Source of the DNA: JAZKFT01 sp965246935
GTDB taxonomy: Bacteria > Bacteroidota > Bacteroidia > Chitinophagales > Chitinophagaceae
DNA length: 64,000 nt
Reading direction: 5' to 3'
NCBI GenBank assembly: GCA_965246935.1
Contig: CBDFGC010000028.1
Location: forward strand, 157,491-221,490
Made by a program: the position numbers and the translations under genes. The notes beneath the pieces were generated by a model that did no database searches, had not been told where the DNA came from, and saw nothing but the letters and a program-made list of their open reading frames with translations. Of this stretch, positions 35,052 to 45,038 are shown one piece after another. Numbering within the stretch: position 1 is the first letter of the stretch; each line of letters begins with the position of its first letter.

Positions 35052-37577
35052 TTATTTTCTCTTTGCACCTGTTTGCGGCAGTTCGTTATCCATTTCCACA
35101 ATGTTCACCGGATGGTCCCAATCGCCGAGTAAATACTGGCTGAAATAGTCGGCCATCTTCCAGAAGAAGTATTCCTGCATATCTGCATATCCATGCCGCT
35201 GGCCAGGCAGTAGTAGAAAGTCGAAACGCTTGTCGGCCTTAATGAGTGCATTCATCATACGGATGGTGTTTGCCGGGTGCACATTATTATCGATATCGCC
35301 GGTGGTCAGCAACAAATGCCCTTTTAAGTTTTTGGCCAGTTCCGGATTTTTATCAATGGAATAAGCAAAACTGGTATCCCCTTTCGGACCAATAGATTCC
35401 TGTACGCCATTGTGCTTTTCACTCCACCAGCGGTTGTAAATAGCATTGTCGTGGTTGCCGGATGAGGAAACTGCTACTTTAAAAAAATCCGGATACACCA
35501 GCATCGCAGCCGTACTCATAAAGCCGCCACCACTATGCCCGTAAATACCTACCCGGTTGGCATCAATAAAAGCGTATCGGTCAGCTAACTGTTCAACCGC
35601 CGCTTTTTTATCTGCCAGGCCGTAATCCCGCAGGTTGCCGTAGCCATAGTTGTGGTACCATTTGCTGCGGCCCGGATTGCCACCCCGGTTGCCCACCGTT
35701 ATTACAATAAATCCTAATTGGGCCAGCCGGTCCAGCCGATCCATGCCACGGCCAAAAGCCTTGTTCACGGCCTCTGTCTGCGGTCCCGGATATACATATT
35801 CAATGATTGGATATTTTTTGGCAGAATCGAAGTTGAAAGGCTTATACATGACACCATATAAATCGGTAATGCCATCATCGGCCTTTACGGTAAACACCTG
35901 CGGAAACTTATAACTGGTAGATTGCAGTGAAGAAAAATCAGCGGTTTCCAAATCCAGCAATTTTCGGCCATCGCTGTCAAATAAAACAGATTTGGGAATT
36001 GAACTGACCATTGAATAATTGTCCACAAAAAAATGTTTGCCGTCATTCATGTTAGCTGCATGATCAAAAGCTCCCTTATTTAATAACTGCATACCCGTTC
36101 CATCCAGGTTAATACGGTACAAATGCAGGTAGTATGGATCTTCACCGGCTTCTTTGCCGTTGGCTGTAAAGTATAATATCCTGGCTTTTTCATCCACCCC
36201 TATTACTTCCTCGCAATGAAAATCGCCGGAGGTAATCTGGTTTTTCAGTTTGCCGTTGCCATCATACAGGTAAAAATGTGCCCAGCCGTCCCGTTCGCTC
36301 CATTGTATCAATTCATTACCATCGTTTATCAGCGCCGGCCTGCGGGTTTCTACATAGGTGTTCATCCGTTCTTCTACCAATGGCTTCACGTTACCATTTG
36401 TAATATCAACAGCACACAGGTCAATGCGTTTCAGATCCCGGCTGGTACGTTCAAAATAAAAACGATTGTTGTTTCCCAGCCAGATAGTTGGCCGCCAGTC
36501 ATCATCTCTTTTGCTTACCATTTGCGGTGCCGTAAACACGTTGACTTCCTGATCTTTAAATTGCTTTACCGGCAATTCTTTAGCGGCTTTGGTATCATTG
36601 TCAAATAGCAAAATATAATTAACGGGTGCTTCCTTTTCACCAGGCATCCAGTATTTGTAGGTTTCCAGCGTTGGTCGTGGCTCGGCTATACTATTAATTA
36701 CCCACAGGTCTTTTACTGCCCGGTTATCCGTATGCTCCATGGCAAAATGCTTTGAATCGGGACTCCAGTACACAAAAGCAGGCATCCGCTTTTTTTTCGA
36801 TTTTTCTTTGTCCACGTTTGTTTCGCCGTTGCCCTGCTGGTTGATGCTACTGCTGTAGGCAAAATATTCAACGCCATCTTTCGTAATCTGGTGGTCAACG
36901 ATGGTACTGTCTTCTTCATTTTCGAGTGCTTTGTGATAATTGAGCGTGTCCATCCAGAACAAATTGTAGTTGCGGCCAAACAGAATTGTTTGCCCATCCG
37001 GCGAAATAGAAGCCCATCTGGGATTACGCTTTGGCTTTTTAAAATCGGGCAACTGGACTAACTGGCCGGTAGTAATATTGTATTCAAAATAGAATACCTT
37101 TTTTTCTTTGGCAGGTGGTGTAGTAATTCCTTTTTTAGCCAGCGTATCTTTGGCAGCTCTGAATTTTACTGAATCCACTTTCTCCACGTCCTGTGTGCTC
37201 TTCACTTCAAACTGAATCCAGTTTTCATCTTTTACAAACCGCATACTGTCCATCACCAGGTGCTGTGCGTCCATCGGGTCTTTTACGATGGAGGTCAGTT
37301 GAGCAGCCAGCTTTGCATTATCAAATAGTTTTTGTTTTTGCCCTTTGGCAGCGTCGACGATATACCAGTTTTTACCCGCCGGGGTTTCATAGGTATACCA
37401 AAACCGATCGGTTTTTTTGAGCCAGTGCGGATCAACAGATGTTGTAAAAAGCAGTTTTTCTAACTTTTTAGGTGAAAACCGGCTGGCCAAACTGTAATTA
37501 GCTTTTGTGACCGGCACCTGGGCCTGAAGTGCAGCAATGCATACAAAAACGGCCAGCAATAAATTTGTTCGCTTCAT
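35052..37577 (-). CDS. S9-family (DPP IV-like) secreted peptidase
   Basis: An 841-residue serine peptidase with signal peptide (NLLLAVFVCIAALQAQV). The N-terminal ~550 residues are a DPP IV-type beta propeller (PDGQTILFGRNYNLFWM, KHFAMEHTDNRAVKDLW, NELIQWSERDGWAHFYLYD). The C-terminal alpha/beta-hydrolase domain has the GHSGGG elbow near 680-685 (Ser 682), Asp near 763 (TTGDIDNNVHP) and His near 795 (PGQRHGYAD). Such enzymes trim dipeptides, often after Pro or Ala, in the periplasm. Region suggests that it helps digest glycoprotein peptide parts, as inference. It has its own promoter region of 485 bases upstream. Confidence 0.92.
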   Translation of the reverse strand: MKRTNLLLAVFVCIAALQAQVPVTKANYSLASRFSPKKLEKLLFTTSVDPHWLKKTDRFWYTYETPAGKNWYIVDAAKGQKQKLFDNAKLAAQLTSIVKDPMDAQHLVMDSMRFVKDENWIQFEVKSTQDVEKVDSVKFRAAKDTLAKKGITTPPAKEKKVFYFEYNITTGQLVQLPDFKKPKRNPRWASISPDGQTILFGRNYNLFWMDTLNYHKALENEEDSTIVDHQITKDGVEYFAYSSSINQQGNGETNVDKEKSKKKRMPAFVYWSPDSKHFAMEHTDNRAVKDLWVINSIAEPRPTLETYKYWMPGEKEAPVNYILLFDNDTKAAKELPVKQFKDQEVNVFTAPQMVSKRDDDWRPTIWLGNNNRFYFERTSRDLKRIDLCAVDITNGNVKPLVEERMNTYVETRRPALINDGNELIQWSERDGWAHFYLYDGNGKLKNQITSGDFHCEEVIGVDEKARILYFTANGKEAGEDPYYLHLYRINLDGTGMQLLNKGAFDHAANMNDGKHFFVDNYSMVSSIPKSVLFDSDGRKLLDLETADFSSLQSTSYKFPQVFTVKADDGITDLYGVMYKPFNFDSAKKYPIIEYVYPGPQTEAVNKAFGRGMDRLDRLAQLGFIVITVGNRGGNPGRSKWYHNYGYGNLRDYGLADKKAAVEQLADRYAFIDANRVGIYGHSGGGFMSTAAMLVYPDFFKVAVSSSGNHDNAIYNRWWSEKHNGVQESIGPKGDTSFAYSIDKNPELAKNLKGHLLLTTGDIDNNVHPANTIRMMNALIKADKRFDFLLLPGQRHGYADMQEYFFWKMADYFSQYLLGDWDHPVNIVEMDNELPQTGAKRK

Positions 37578-38062
37578 TCAAATGATTTGCCACTAAAATA
37601 ATGCGTAATACGATTACATGGTTGAAATCACCCTATTCTGTTTATTATATTCTCCATATTGCATTTTTTCCCAATTAGTTACCAGTATTGAATATTCTTT
37701 CTGCTAATCAATCAACATTTTTTTCTACATGTATCCCGGTGAGCGAAATATGAATTAGGTATAGTAGCTGCTACGGCTTTGGTGGCAAGTACCCTTGCAC
37801 TTTGCCCGCTGCCGTATGCGATAAGCCATCTATGATAGTGAACGATCTTGAAACCTTAGTAGAATCATCATGGTTCTTCCCCTGTTTTCCGGGGTTGATC
37901 AGTATAATTATGTAAATAAGCTACCTGATGCGAAAGGATGCAATCCCTATCCATATGCAGGGCTCCGGAATTTTGTTCTGAAATAAACAAGGCTCTTAAT
38001 TTTCAAATTACAATAATTCAAGTAAAAAGGCTACCAAAATGGTAGCCTCCTTTTTTCTGAAT
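37578..38062. other. Spacer between S9 peptidase and Gfo/Idh/MocA genes
   Basis: This 485-base region holds the terminator hairpin of the Gfo/Idh/MocA gene (38029-38047) and the S9 promoter region. A weaker GC-rich stretch near 37885 (CCCCTGTTTTCCGGGG) could be a short hairpin. No reading frame is convincing. Confidence 0.4.
38029..38047 (-). terminator. Terminator of the Gfo/Idh/MocA gene
   Basis: GGCTACCA at 38029-38036 pairs perfectly with TGGTAGCC at 38040-38047 around a three-base loop, with A-tracts on both sides that give Ts on either strand (AAAAAGG on the left reads as CCTTTTT downstream on the minus strand). Confidence 0.85.
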
Positions 38063-39496
38063 TTATAATTTGAAACTGTAGCCATCCCGGTATTGACGTC
38101 TTACAAATTGATTAGCCTCATCAAAGTTCGTAACCTTCATATTTTCAGCATCCCATAATATCTTTTTTCTTCCGGGGGTTCCTTTTCCGTCACTCCCTTT
38201 AAGGTTCCAGCTACGCAAAGCCAGGTTTGCAAACAGCACTGTTTCTGTAAGCGGACCTGCGTAATCAAAATCTGAACTGGTTTTCATTTTTCCATAGCCT
38301 GCAATAGCTGCATTTACCCATTGGGCATAGTGACCTTCCTGTCCACCGGGCACTCTTTCAATTAGCTGTGGCACATTCACTTCTTTGGTTCTTGAGGTAG
38401 GTAACAAAGTTGGATTTGCACCATAACAGCCGCACATCATTTTACCCTTTGTACCTTCAATAATAGCACCGCCGTCAGGCCCTCCCATTGGCTCATCTGC
38501 GCCTAATTCATCTGGTCTTTCAGGACGTATATTTCCATCCATCCAGGTCAGCTTTACATCAGGGTTACCATTCTTGCCGGGAAATTTCATTTTTATGGAT
38601 GAAGCAGGTGGACAACTTTCAGGGTGATAAGTGGGCGTCCACATTTTTTCATATACGTCTGCCACACTACATTCTACCTCTGAGGGGTACCCCAGCCCAA
38701 CTACCTTAAATGCAGGATCAATAATATGGCACCCCATATCACCCAATGCACCGGTTCCAAAAGTCCAGTAACCACGCCAGTTAAAAGGGACATAGGCTGT
38801 ATGGTAATCCTGAAACTGCGTTGGCCCTAACCATAAGTTCCAGTCTAATTCAGGTGGTATTTCATCCTTACTCACAGGGTAACCGTTACCCTGTGGCCAA
38901 ACAGGGCGGTTTGTCCAACAACGTACCGTATGTGCCTGGCCTATCAATCCAGCCTTATACCAATCCTGCATCAGGCGTACGCCATCCCCGGACGAACCCT
39001 GGTTGCCCATCTGCGTTACCACTTTATATCGCCTGGCAGCCTGGGTTAGTATTCTGGCCTCATAAATATCATGAGTCAATGGCTTTTGTACATATACATG
39101 TTTACCCATTTGCATAGCCATTAAGGCAGGCACAGCATGTGCATGATCGGGCACAGAAACAGAAACTGCATCAATATTTTTCTTTTCCTTATCCAGCATT
39201 TCCCTGAAATCCTTGTAATACTTGGCATTGGGAAAAGCCTGCCTTGATTTTGCAGCCTGCCGGTCATCTACGTCGCACATGGCAACGATATTGGCATTAC
39301 CCGATTTAAAAAAGTTTGCAATATCACTTTGGCCCTTCCCGCCTGCACCAATAGCGCCAATATTTAATTTATCACTCGGGGCAACAAAACCCCTTCCTAA
39401 TACGTGGCGGGGTACAATAAAAAATCCAGTAGCTGCCAATGCTGTATTACGGATAAAACTTCTTCGGGAAGAATTGTTTGGCGTATGGTTATCCAT
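38063..39496 (-). CDS. Tat-exported Gfo/Idh/MocA-family oxidoreductase
   Basis: A 477-residue protein with a twin-arginine signal (SSRRSFIRNTALAATGFF), so it is exported folded, probably with NAD(P) bound. The Rossmann domain starts KLNIGAIGAGGKGQSDI, followed by NIVAMCDVDD and VSVSVPDHAHAVPALMAM, with the family motif (E/Q)KP in HVYVQKPLTHD. The C-terminal domain (from ~150) includes TVRCWTNRPVWPQGNGYP and SPTDFQ-like loops, and GGPDGGAIIEGTKGKMMCGCYG. Exported Gfo/Idh/MocA proteins are typical of Bacteroidota glycan loci, where they act as glycosidases or epimerases with a bound cofactor. The DUF1080 gene is divergently transcribed 340 bases away. Confidence 0.9.
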   Translation of the reverse strand: MDNHTPNNSSRRSFIRNTALAATGFFIVPRHVLGRGFVAPSDKLNIGAIGAGGKGQSDIANFFKSGNANIVAMCDVDDRQAAKSRQAFPNAKYYKDFREMLDKEKKNIDAVSVSVPDHAHAVPALMAMQMGKHVYVQKPLTHDIYEARILTQAARRYKVVTQMGNQGSSGDGVRLMQDWYKAGLIGQAHTVRCWTNRPVWPQGNGYPVSKDEIPPELDWNLWLGPTQFQDYHTAYVPFNWRGYWTFGTGALGDMGCHIIDPAFKVVGLGYPSEVECSVADVYEKMWTPTYHPESCPPASSIKMKFPGKNGNPDVKLTWMDGNIRPERPDELGADEPMGGPDGGAIIEGTKGKMMCGCYGANPTLLPTSRTKEVNVPQLIERVPGGQEGHYAQWVNAAIAGYGKMKTSSDFDYAGPLTETVLFANLALRSWNLKGSDGKGTPGRKKILWDAENMKVTNFDEANQFVRRQYRDGYSFKL

Positions 39497-39836
39497 TTGG
39501 TTTTTTAATTTTATTGATTACTGAATTTAAGAGAAATTTTCGTTTACATTGATTTCTTTTCAGAAGCTATTTACAAAGACACCTTTTCCTTTTTATAAAA
39601 GCCTGGATTATTTACCTTCTTTTGCGTAAAAATAAAATTACAATGCAAATAATTGAAATGTATTTTTTTTTGAATCATCTTGCTTTTTAAAAACAGGAAC
39701 CTGTTACCTAGGTGTCATCATTCATACTAAGCCCCTAAAGATATGTTTCTTCTTACTACTTTATATGTGGCAATCTTATAACCCTTATCATCTTATATTT
39801 AAATACTAATTTACTCATTAAGAAATCAACTAAAAA
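39497..39836. other. Divergent promoter region of Gfo/Idh/MocA and DUF1080 genes
   Basis: A 340-base AT-rich region between divergent start codons. It must contain both promoters, but I could not assign -33/-7 boxes with confidence. No repeat or gene is seen. Confidence 0.4.
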
Positions 39837-40520
39837 ATGAAATTACTTTTTTATCCATTCCTGATGCTATTACTGTTGAATAATGCTTCCGTTGATGCAC
39901 AATCAAAAACCCGGGGTGGATGGCAATCGTTGTTTGATGGAAAATCACTGAACGGGTGGAGACAGGCACAAAAGGACAGTTTTCCTGAATCATCGTGGAG
40001 TGCCGGAAACGGCGAATTATCTTTTGATCCGGCAAAAGGTCATGGAAGCGATATTGTTACCACCCGGTTATTTAAAAACTTTGACCTGTCGGTAGATTTT
40101 CAAGTTTCTGAAGGAGGCAATAGCGGTATCAAATATTTTCTGCTACCGAATACGTCACTGGGTTGCGAATTTCAAATCATAGACGACAGCAGGCATCCGG
40201 ATGCAAAATTAGGAGTCAACGGCAACCGTAAAACAGGAGCCCTATACGACCTGATACCCGCCAATGAAAATAAGCCTTATAAACCAGCCGGTGAATGGAA
40301 TACAGCCCGCATTGTTGCCAAAGGAAACCATGTAGAGCATTGGCTGAACGGGACGAAAATAGTAACGTATGAAAGAGGAAGTGAAGCATTCAAACAAGCA
40401 ATTGCACAAAGTAAATTTAAAACAACGGAGGGGTTTTCACAAGCTATTTCTTCACCTGTTCTGCTGCAGGCTCATGGTGATAAAATCACGTTTCGGAATT
40501 TAAAAATCAAAGAGCTCTAA
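39837..40520 (+). CDS. DUF1080 protein (3-keto-disaccharide hydrolase family), copy 1
   Basis: A 227-residue protein with signal peptide (LLFYPFLMLLLLNNASVDAQ) and the DUF1080/PF06439 core: GWQSLFDGKSLNGWRQAQ at the start, NFDLSVDFQVSEGGNSGIKYF in the middle, EFQIIDDSRHPDA, the Gly-Ala segment KTGALYDLIPANENKPYKP, and WNTARIVAKGNHVEHWLNG. The family is named after 3-keto-glycoside hydrolases, lectin-fold enzymes that cleave sugars oxidised at C3. It should be periplasmic. Two more paralogues are encoded at 45982 and 53952. It is convergent with the GH2 gene, 51 bases between the stops. Confidence 0.9.
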   Translation: MKLLFYPFLMLLLLNNASVDAQSKTRGGWQSLFDGKSLNGWRQAQKDSFPESSWSAGNGELSFDPAKGHGSDIVTTRLFKNFDLSVDFQVSEGGNSGIKYFLLPNTSLGCEFQIIDDSRHPDAKLGVNGNRKTGALYDLIPANENKPYKPAGEWNTARIVAKGNHVEHWLNGTKIVTYERGSEAFKQAIAQSKFKTTEGFSQAISSPVLLQAHGDKITFRNLKIKEL

Positions 40521-40571
40521 TACTGCTTCACCTATGCCTATAGTTTTGATCAAAAGAAAATGAATACCCGT

Positions 40572-42836
40572 TCAGGGCTTATCGAAACTCATAGCCGAAA
40601 TACCCGCATCAATATATTGCCTGCCCCGGTTATTTTTTCTGCAATGAATGGCAATTACATTTTCCCCGGATAGTAAAGTTACTTTTGCTGCGTCAGCTAT
40701 TCTAACCATTCTATAGGTAGATGAACGCCCACCGGAATTGGCTGCCAGAACGCCATTGATATACACTTCCGCATTATTGGTTTGACGCATATATAATACC
40801 AGGTTATCTTTATTAATCTTCGAAATATCAGCCAGTGTAAACGCTTTACGCATCCATATATCGCCGGTTGTATCCCAGGTTGTCCTGATCTCTAATCCGG
40901 GTTCGGGTGTGCCTCTGTTACCCATTATTCCAAAGCCGGCATCTCCTGTTTTCCATGTAGCCGTTTTAAAGGCTGGCGTAAACCAATTGAGCGTATCCGG
41001 TTTTTCAAATGTGTATTGCCAGCTACTACCTTTCGTTTGTGAGGATGGTACGACTTCGGTGAGGTATAATTTCTTATTAATAACGTTATCGTTGGAGGAT
41101 TTTATTTTTTCCACTGCCCCTTTTATAACAGCTCTGTCATAGGTAAGTAACCCGTTTAATTCCGCTTCCACATCTGTTGTTTCTGTATAAACGGCTGCAC
41201 TCAGTCCTTTCGTGGTTTTATACAGGGTCAGGTCGTTTGCATACGCATCGTACAGGTCAGTATATTCTTTTTCGTTACTGATAAAAATGTACGTAGGCTG
41301 CTGGCCCCATATATGGTCGGGTATAATGTAACCGATACCTCCATACTCACCACAGGCCAAAGCTTGTGTAGCACTTGGAGGGGGTGCAGCAGGCGGCGGA
41401 TAACTATGAATATCCAACACATCTCCTACCCCAAAATGTCCGCCTCCGCTTGCCTGGTTTATTAAACGGGAGGGGTCCAGTACATGTACCATATTTACTA
41501 GTCCCGGTGTATTGTGCTGCCCCTGGCCTTCATTAAAAATAACCCACATCACAATGCAAGGCGAATTCCAGTGTGTCTGCACGATACGGGTAAGCTGCGA
41601 TGCATATGCAACTGTATCTACCGGAGGTGTATTGCGGGTGTAAGAATTAGCAGAAGGCATATCCTGCCACACCATCAGCCCTAATTTATCTGCCCAGTAA
41701 TACCAGCGGTAGGGTTCTATTTTGATGTGCTTGCGCACCATATTAAAACCAAATGCCTTTGTCATTTCCAGATCGTATTTTAGTGCCTCATCAGTGGGTG
41801 CCGTATAGCCGCCATCGGGCCAGAAGCCCTGGTCTAAAGGGCCGATCTCAAACAAAAAATGATTATTTAAAAAAAGCTTTTTAATACCATCCTGTTCTTC
41901 CACCGAAATTTTCCGCATTCCACAATAACTGCTAACCGCGTCAACGGTAGCGTTGCCCTTCATTAAAGTTATTCCCAGATCGTACAGGAATGGCTGGTCA
42001 GGTGACCACAGTTTTGTATCAGGGACAGGAATACTAAATTCAAGATTGGTTTTTCCGGTTGCGGATTGAACGATTCTGCTGCCATCTTTTACCTTAACGC
42101 TAACCGAAAGACCCGTAGTAGCGCCATCTGTGTTCACCGTTAGTTTTAGTACAGACTTATAAATATCAGGAATAATTCTAATGGAATTGATGTTGGTTTG
42201 GGGGACAGGTTCCAGCCAAACAGTTTGCCAGATGCCCGTAACAGAAGTGTACATAATTCCCTGTGGTTTCAATGTTTGTTTACCCCTTGGAAATCCCCCT
42301 GCGTCGGTTGGGTCAAATACCCGTACAACAATTTCCTGATTACCCGAACCGGTAAGAAACGATGTGATATCAAAACTAAACGGGTCGTACCCGCCTGAGT
42401 GTACACCTACACGTTTTCCATTTACATATATCTGCGACTCATAATCTACCGCTCCGAAATGAAGTAATACCTGCTGCCCTTTCCAGTTTGCTGGTATCAT
42501 GAACATACGGCGGTACCAGATTCGCTCATGGTGTTCCTGCACACCGGAGAGTGCCGATTCAACCGGAAAAGGAACAAGGATAGACCGGGACAAATTGCCT
42601 TTGGGTACGTCTTCATCCTGCGTGGTACCGGGTTGAAACTGCCATAGCCCATTCAGGTTCATCCATTTCTGACGAACGAGCTGAGGGCGTGGGTATTCCG
42701 GCAATACGTTATCAGGCTTAACATCTTGAGCAAATTTCGACATTAAAAGTGCTTTCTTCGGAACCCATTCCTGTGCATTCAGGGATAGGATAATTACAAA
42801 GAAAGAAACCACCAAAGCAAGTTTTTTGACGTGCAT
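40572..42836 (-). CDS. GH2-family beta-glycosidase with an extra C-terminal sandwich module
   Basis: The start at the second Met (MHVKKLALVV) at 42836 gives 754 residues; the first Met at 42848 is also possible. After a signal peptide ending LNAQ come the GH2 sugar-binding domain (WYRRMFMIPANWKGQQV, LLHFGAVDYESQIYVNG), the immunoglobulin-like domain, and the TIM barrel with acid/base Glu near 440 of the long form (MWVIFNEGQGQ) and nucleophile Glu near 501 (ALACGEYGG). The last ~165 residues (LTEVVPSS... to EVYINGVLAAN ... VIAIHCRKN) are a second beta-sandwich that is also found in the glutaminase-family gene at 61051. Substrate could be a beta-galactoside or related; unknown. Confidence 0.9.
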   Translation of the reverse strand: MHVKKLALVVSFFVIILSLNAQEWVPKKALLMSKFAQDVKPDNVLPEYPRPQLVRQKWMNLNGLWQFQPGTTQDEDVPKGNLSRSILVPFPVESALSGVQEHHERIWYRRMFMIPANWKGQQVLLHFGAVDYESQIYVNGKRVGVHSGGYDPFSFDITSFLTGSGNQEIVVRVFDPTDAGGFPRGKQTLKPQGIMYTSVTGIWQTVWLEPVPQTNINSIRIIPDIYKSVLKLTVNTDGATTGLSVSVKVKDGSRIVQSATGKTNLEFSIPVPDTKLWSPDQPFLYDLGITLMKGNATVDAVSSYCGMRKISVEEQDGIKKLFLNNHFLFEIGPLDQGFWPDGGYTAPTDEALKYDLEMTKAFGFNMVRKHIKIEPYRWYYWADKLGLMVWQDMPSANSYTRNTPPVDTVAYASQLTRIVQTHWNSPCIVMWVIFNEGQGQHNTPGLVNMVHVLDPSRLINQASGGGHFGVGDVLDIHSYPPPAAPPPSATQALACGEYGGIGYIIPDHIWGQQPTYIFISNEKEYTDLYDAYANDLTLYKTTKGLSAAVYTETTDVEAELNGLLTYDRAVIKGAVEKIKSSNDNVINKKLYLTEVVPSSQTKGSSWQYTFEKPDTLNWFTPAFKTATWKTGDAGFGIMGNRGTPEPGLEIRTTWDTTGDIWMRKAFTLADISKINKDNLVLYMRQTNNAEVYINGVLAANSGGRSSTYRMVRIADAAKVTLLSGENVIAIHCRKNNRGRQYIDAGISAMSFDKP

Positions 42837-43280
42837 GTATGACTTCATATATCGTCAAGTTGATCGTTTTTCGTCATAAAAAATTAAGATGTATTTTATC
42901 CGGAAATTCAATTTCTTAATGAGGTGTAATGTTAAGGCATAATAAAAAATATTTTTACCCTTACTGCACTAATGAAACGACTTGCGTATATTTTGATACA
43001 AAACGTCAAAGTAATCGGTCACCAAGGCCACTATTTACTATTTATTCACCTGTTGACGGGACGGGCTGACTAATTGTTTTTTAAACTGTTTTTACAGTTG
43101 TTATCCCGTTATATTCGCCTGATAAATAGAGTAGCTTTGACCATTTTTATTTACAATGATTAGGAATTACTTTTCCCCATTATTAAATATGTGGAAAATA
43201 ATTTATATCGCAAATAATCCTGTTATACATATGGGATAAGCTTTTTTATACTATTTTCACTATTCATACAATTCAGACTT
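42837..43280. other. Divergent spacer of GH2 and GMC genes
   Basis: A 444-base AT-rich region between divergent GH2 (minus) and GMC (plus) genes. It is likely to hold two promoters. No inverted repeat of note or gene is seen. Confidence 0.4.
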
Positions 43281-45017
43281 ATGGGCATACAAATAAAAAA
43301 GTTACCCAAAACATACGATGTGGTTATTGTAGGTTCCGGAGCTGGTGGCGGTATGGCAGCTTATGTATTAGCACATGCGGGTGTAAAGGTATTGATGCTG
43401 GAAGCCGGCCCGTTTTTCGATCCGGCAAAACATTCTTCTCAATTTAAATTTTCATACGAATCTCCCCGAAGGGGTGCCAGTACCAAAGTGCGGCCTTTTG
43501 GTGATTTTGATGCTGCGTTTGGTGGTTGGGAATTAGATGGTGAGCCTTACACGACAAAAGATAATACCCGGTTTGATTGGTTCAGGTCGAGAATGCTGGG
43601 CGGCCGTACAAACCACTGGGGAAGGATTTCGCTGCGGTTTGGGCCCAAAGATTTTCAGCCGGATGATGGAGTGAGCGAAAGATGGCCCATTACCTATGAC
43701 GAAGTAAAACCATACTACGATAAAGTTGACCGGTTGATTGGAATATATGGCACCGCCGAGGGCCTGGAAAATGAACCGGATGGCATATTTATGAAGCCCC
43801 CCAAACCACGGTTACCAGAACTTTTCATTATGAAAGGCGCTGCTAAAGCAGGTGTGAAAGTTATTCCCGGGAGAGGTTCTGTTTTAACGGAAGCTTTGCC
43901 GGGTAATAAGGATAGGGGTGTCTGTTTCTATTGTGGCCAGTGTAACAGAAGCTGTAAGATTTACGCTGATTTTTCAGCGTCTTCATGCCTGGTAATTCCG
44001 GCATTAAAAACAGGTAACCTGGAATTGATATCTAATGCAATGGTGCGTGAAGTAATATCGGATAAAAATGGATTGGCAACAGGCGTAAGTTATGTGAGTA
44101 AAGATGATATGCAGGAATACCAGGTAAATGGTAAAACAATTGTGTTGGCTGCCGGTGCCTGCGAATCTGCGAGGATCATGTTGAATTCAAAATCGCAGGT
44201 ATACCCTAATGGGTTTGCCAATAGCAGCGGGCTGGTGGGTAAATACCTGCAGGATTCTACCGGCTCCTCTCAATCGGGTATGCTGCCGCAGTTGCTGGAT
44301 CGTAAACGTTATAATGAAGATGGTGCAGGAAGCATTCATATTTATGGCCCGTGGATGGGCAATAATAAAAAACTTGATTTCCCAAGAGGCTACCATATAG
44401 AATTTGGCGGTAAGATGGGAATGCCGGGTTATGGCTATGGTGGCATTGTACCGCAATTAAACGGCACCTTACCCGGGCCTGATGGAAAGATGAAAGAAGG
44501 AGGAGGTTATGGTGCTTCGCTTAAAAATGATTACCGCCGCTTTTACGGAACTGAGTTTGGTATGGCAGGCCGTGGCGTAGGTATGGCACGTATAGATAAT
44601 TACTGTGAGATTGATCCAACCGTAGTGGACCGGTTTGGCATTCCTGTAATACGTTTTCATTATAAATGGAATAACGATGAAATTAATCAGGCTAAACATA
44701 TGCAGGAAACCTTTACAAGAATTATACATGAGATGGGAGCTATTCCTTTGACCACGCCCCATACTGCAGAAGATAAGTGGGGGCTTGAAACGCCGGGCCG
44801 CATCATACACGAAGTAGGCACTACACGGATGGGCAACGATCCCAAAAAATCGGTGCTTAATAAGTGGTGCCAGGCACACGATTGTAAAAACCTTTTTGTA
44901 GTTGATGGCGCCCCCACCGTACAGCAATCGGATAAAAACGCAACCTGGACCATCCTTGCATTATCTATGAGAGCATCGGAGTATATGCTCGAACAAAACA
45001 AAAAACAAAATATTTAA
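43281..45017 (+). CDS. GMC oxidoreductase, probable glycoside 3-dehydrogenase large subunit
   Basis: A 578-residue FAD enzyme: VVIVGSGAGGGMAAYVLAHA near residues 14-33, the RTNHWGRISLRFGP region, the Cys-rich CFYCGQCNRSCKIYADFSAS, and the C-terminal EVGTTRMGNDP plus NLFVVDGAPTVQQSDKNATW. It lacks a signal and would be exported together with the Tat-lipoprotein partner encoded 21 bases downstream. Homologous GMC/Gluconate_2-dh3 pairs oxidise sugars at C3 (glucoside 3-dehydrogenase, LacA/LacC-like) or at C2 (gluconate). The DUF1080 neighbours favour the 3-keto-glycoside reading. A cytochrome partner is not seen. A terminator follows the second gene. Confidence 0.88.
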   Translation: MGIQIKKLPKTYDVVIVGSGAGGGMAAYVLAHAGVKVLMLEAGPFFDPAKHSSQFKFSYESPRRGASTKVRPFGDFDAAFGGWELDGEPYTTKDNTRFDWFRSRMLGGRTNHWGRISLRFGPKDFQPDDGVSERWPITYDEVKPYYDKVDRLIGIYGTAEGLENEPDGIFMKPPKPRLPELFIMKGAAKAGVKVIPGRGSVLTEALPGNKDRGVCFYCGQCNRSCKIYADFSASSCLVIPALKTGNLELISNAMVREVISDKNGLATGVSYVSKDDMQEYQVNGKTIVLAAGACESARIMLNSKSQVYPNGFANSSGLVGKYLQDSTGSSQSGMLPQLLDRKRYNEDGAGSIHIYGPWMGNNKKLDFPRGYHIEFGGKMGMPGYGYGGIVPQLNGTLPGPDGKMKEGGGYGASLKNDYRRFYGTEFGMAGRGVGMARIDNYCEIDPTVVDRFGIPVIRFHYKWNNDEINQAKHMQETFTRIIHEMGAIPLTTPHTAEDKWGLETPGRIIHEVGTTRMGNDPKKSVLNKWCQAHDCKNLFVVDGAPTVQQSDKNATWTILALSMRASEYMLEQNKKQNI

Positions 45018-45038
45018 TTCCATTCCTATACCTATTTT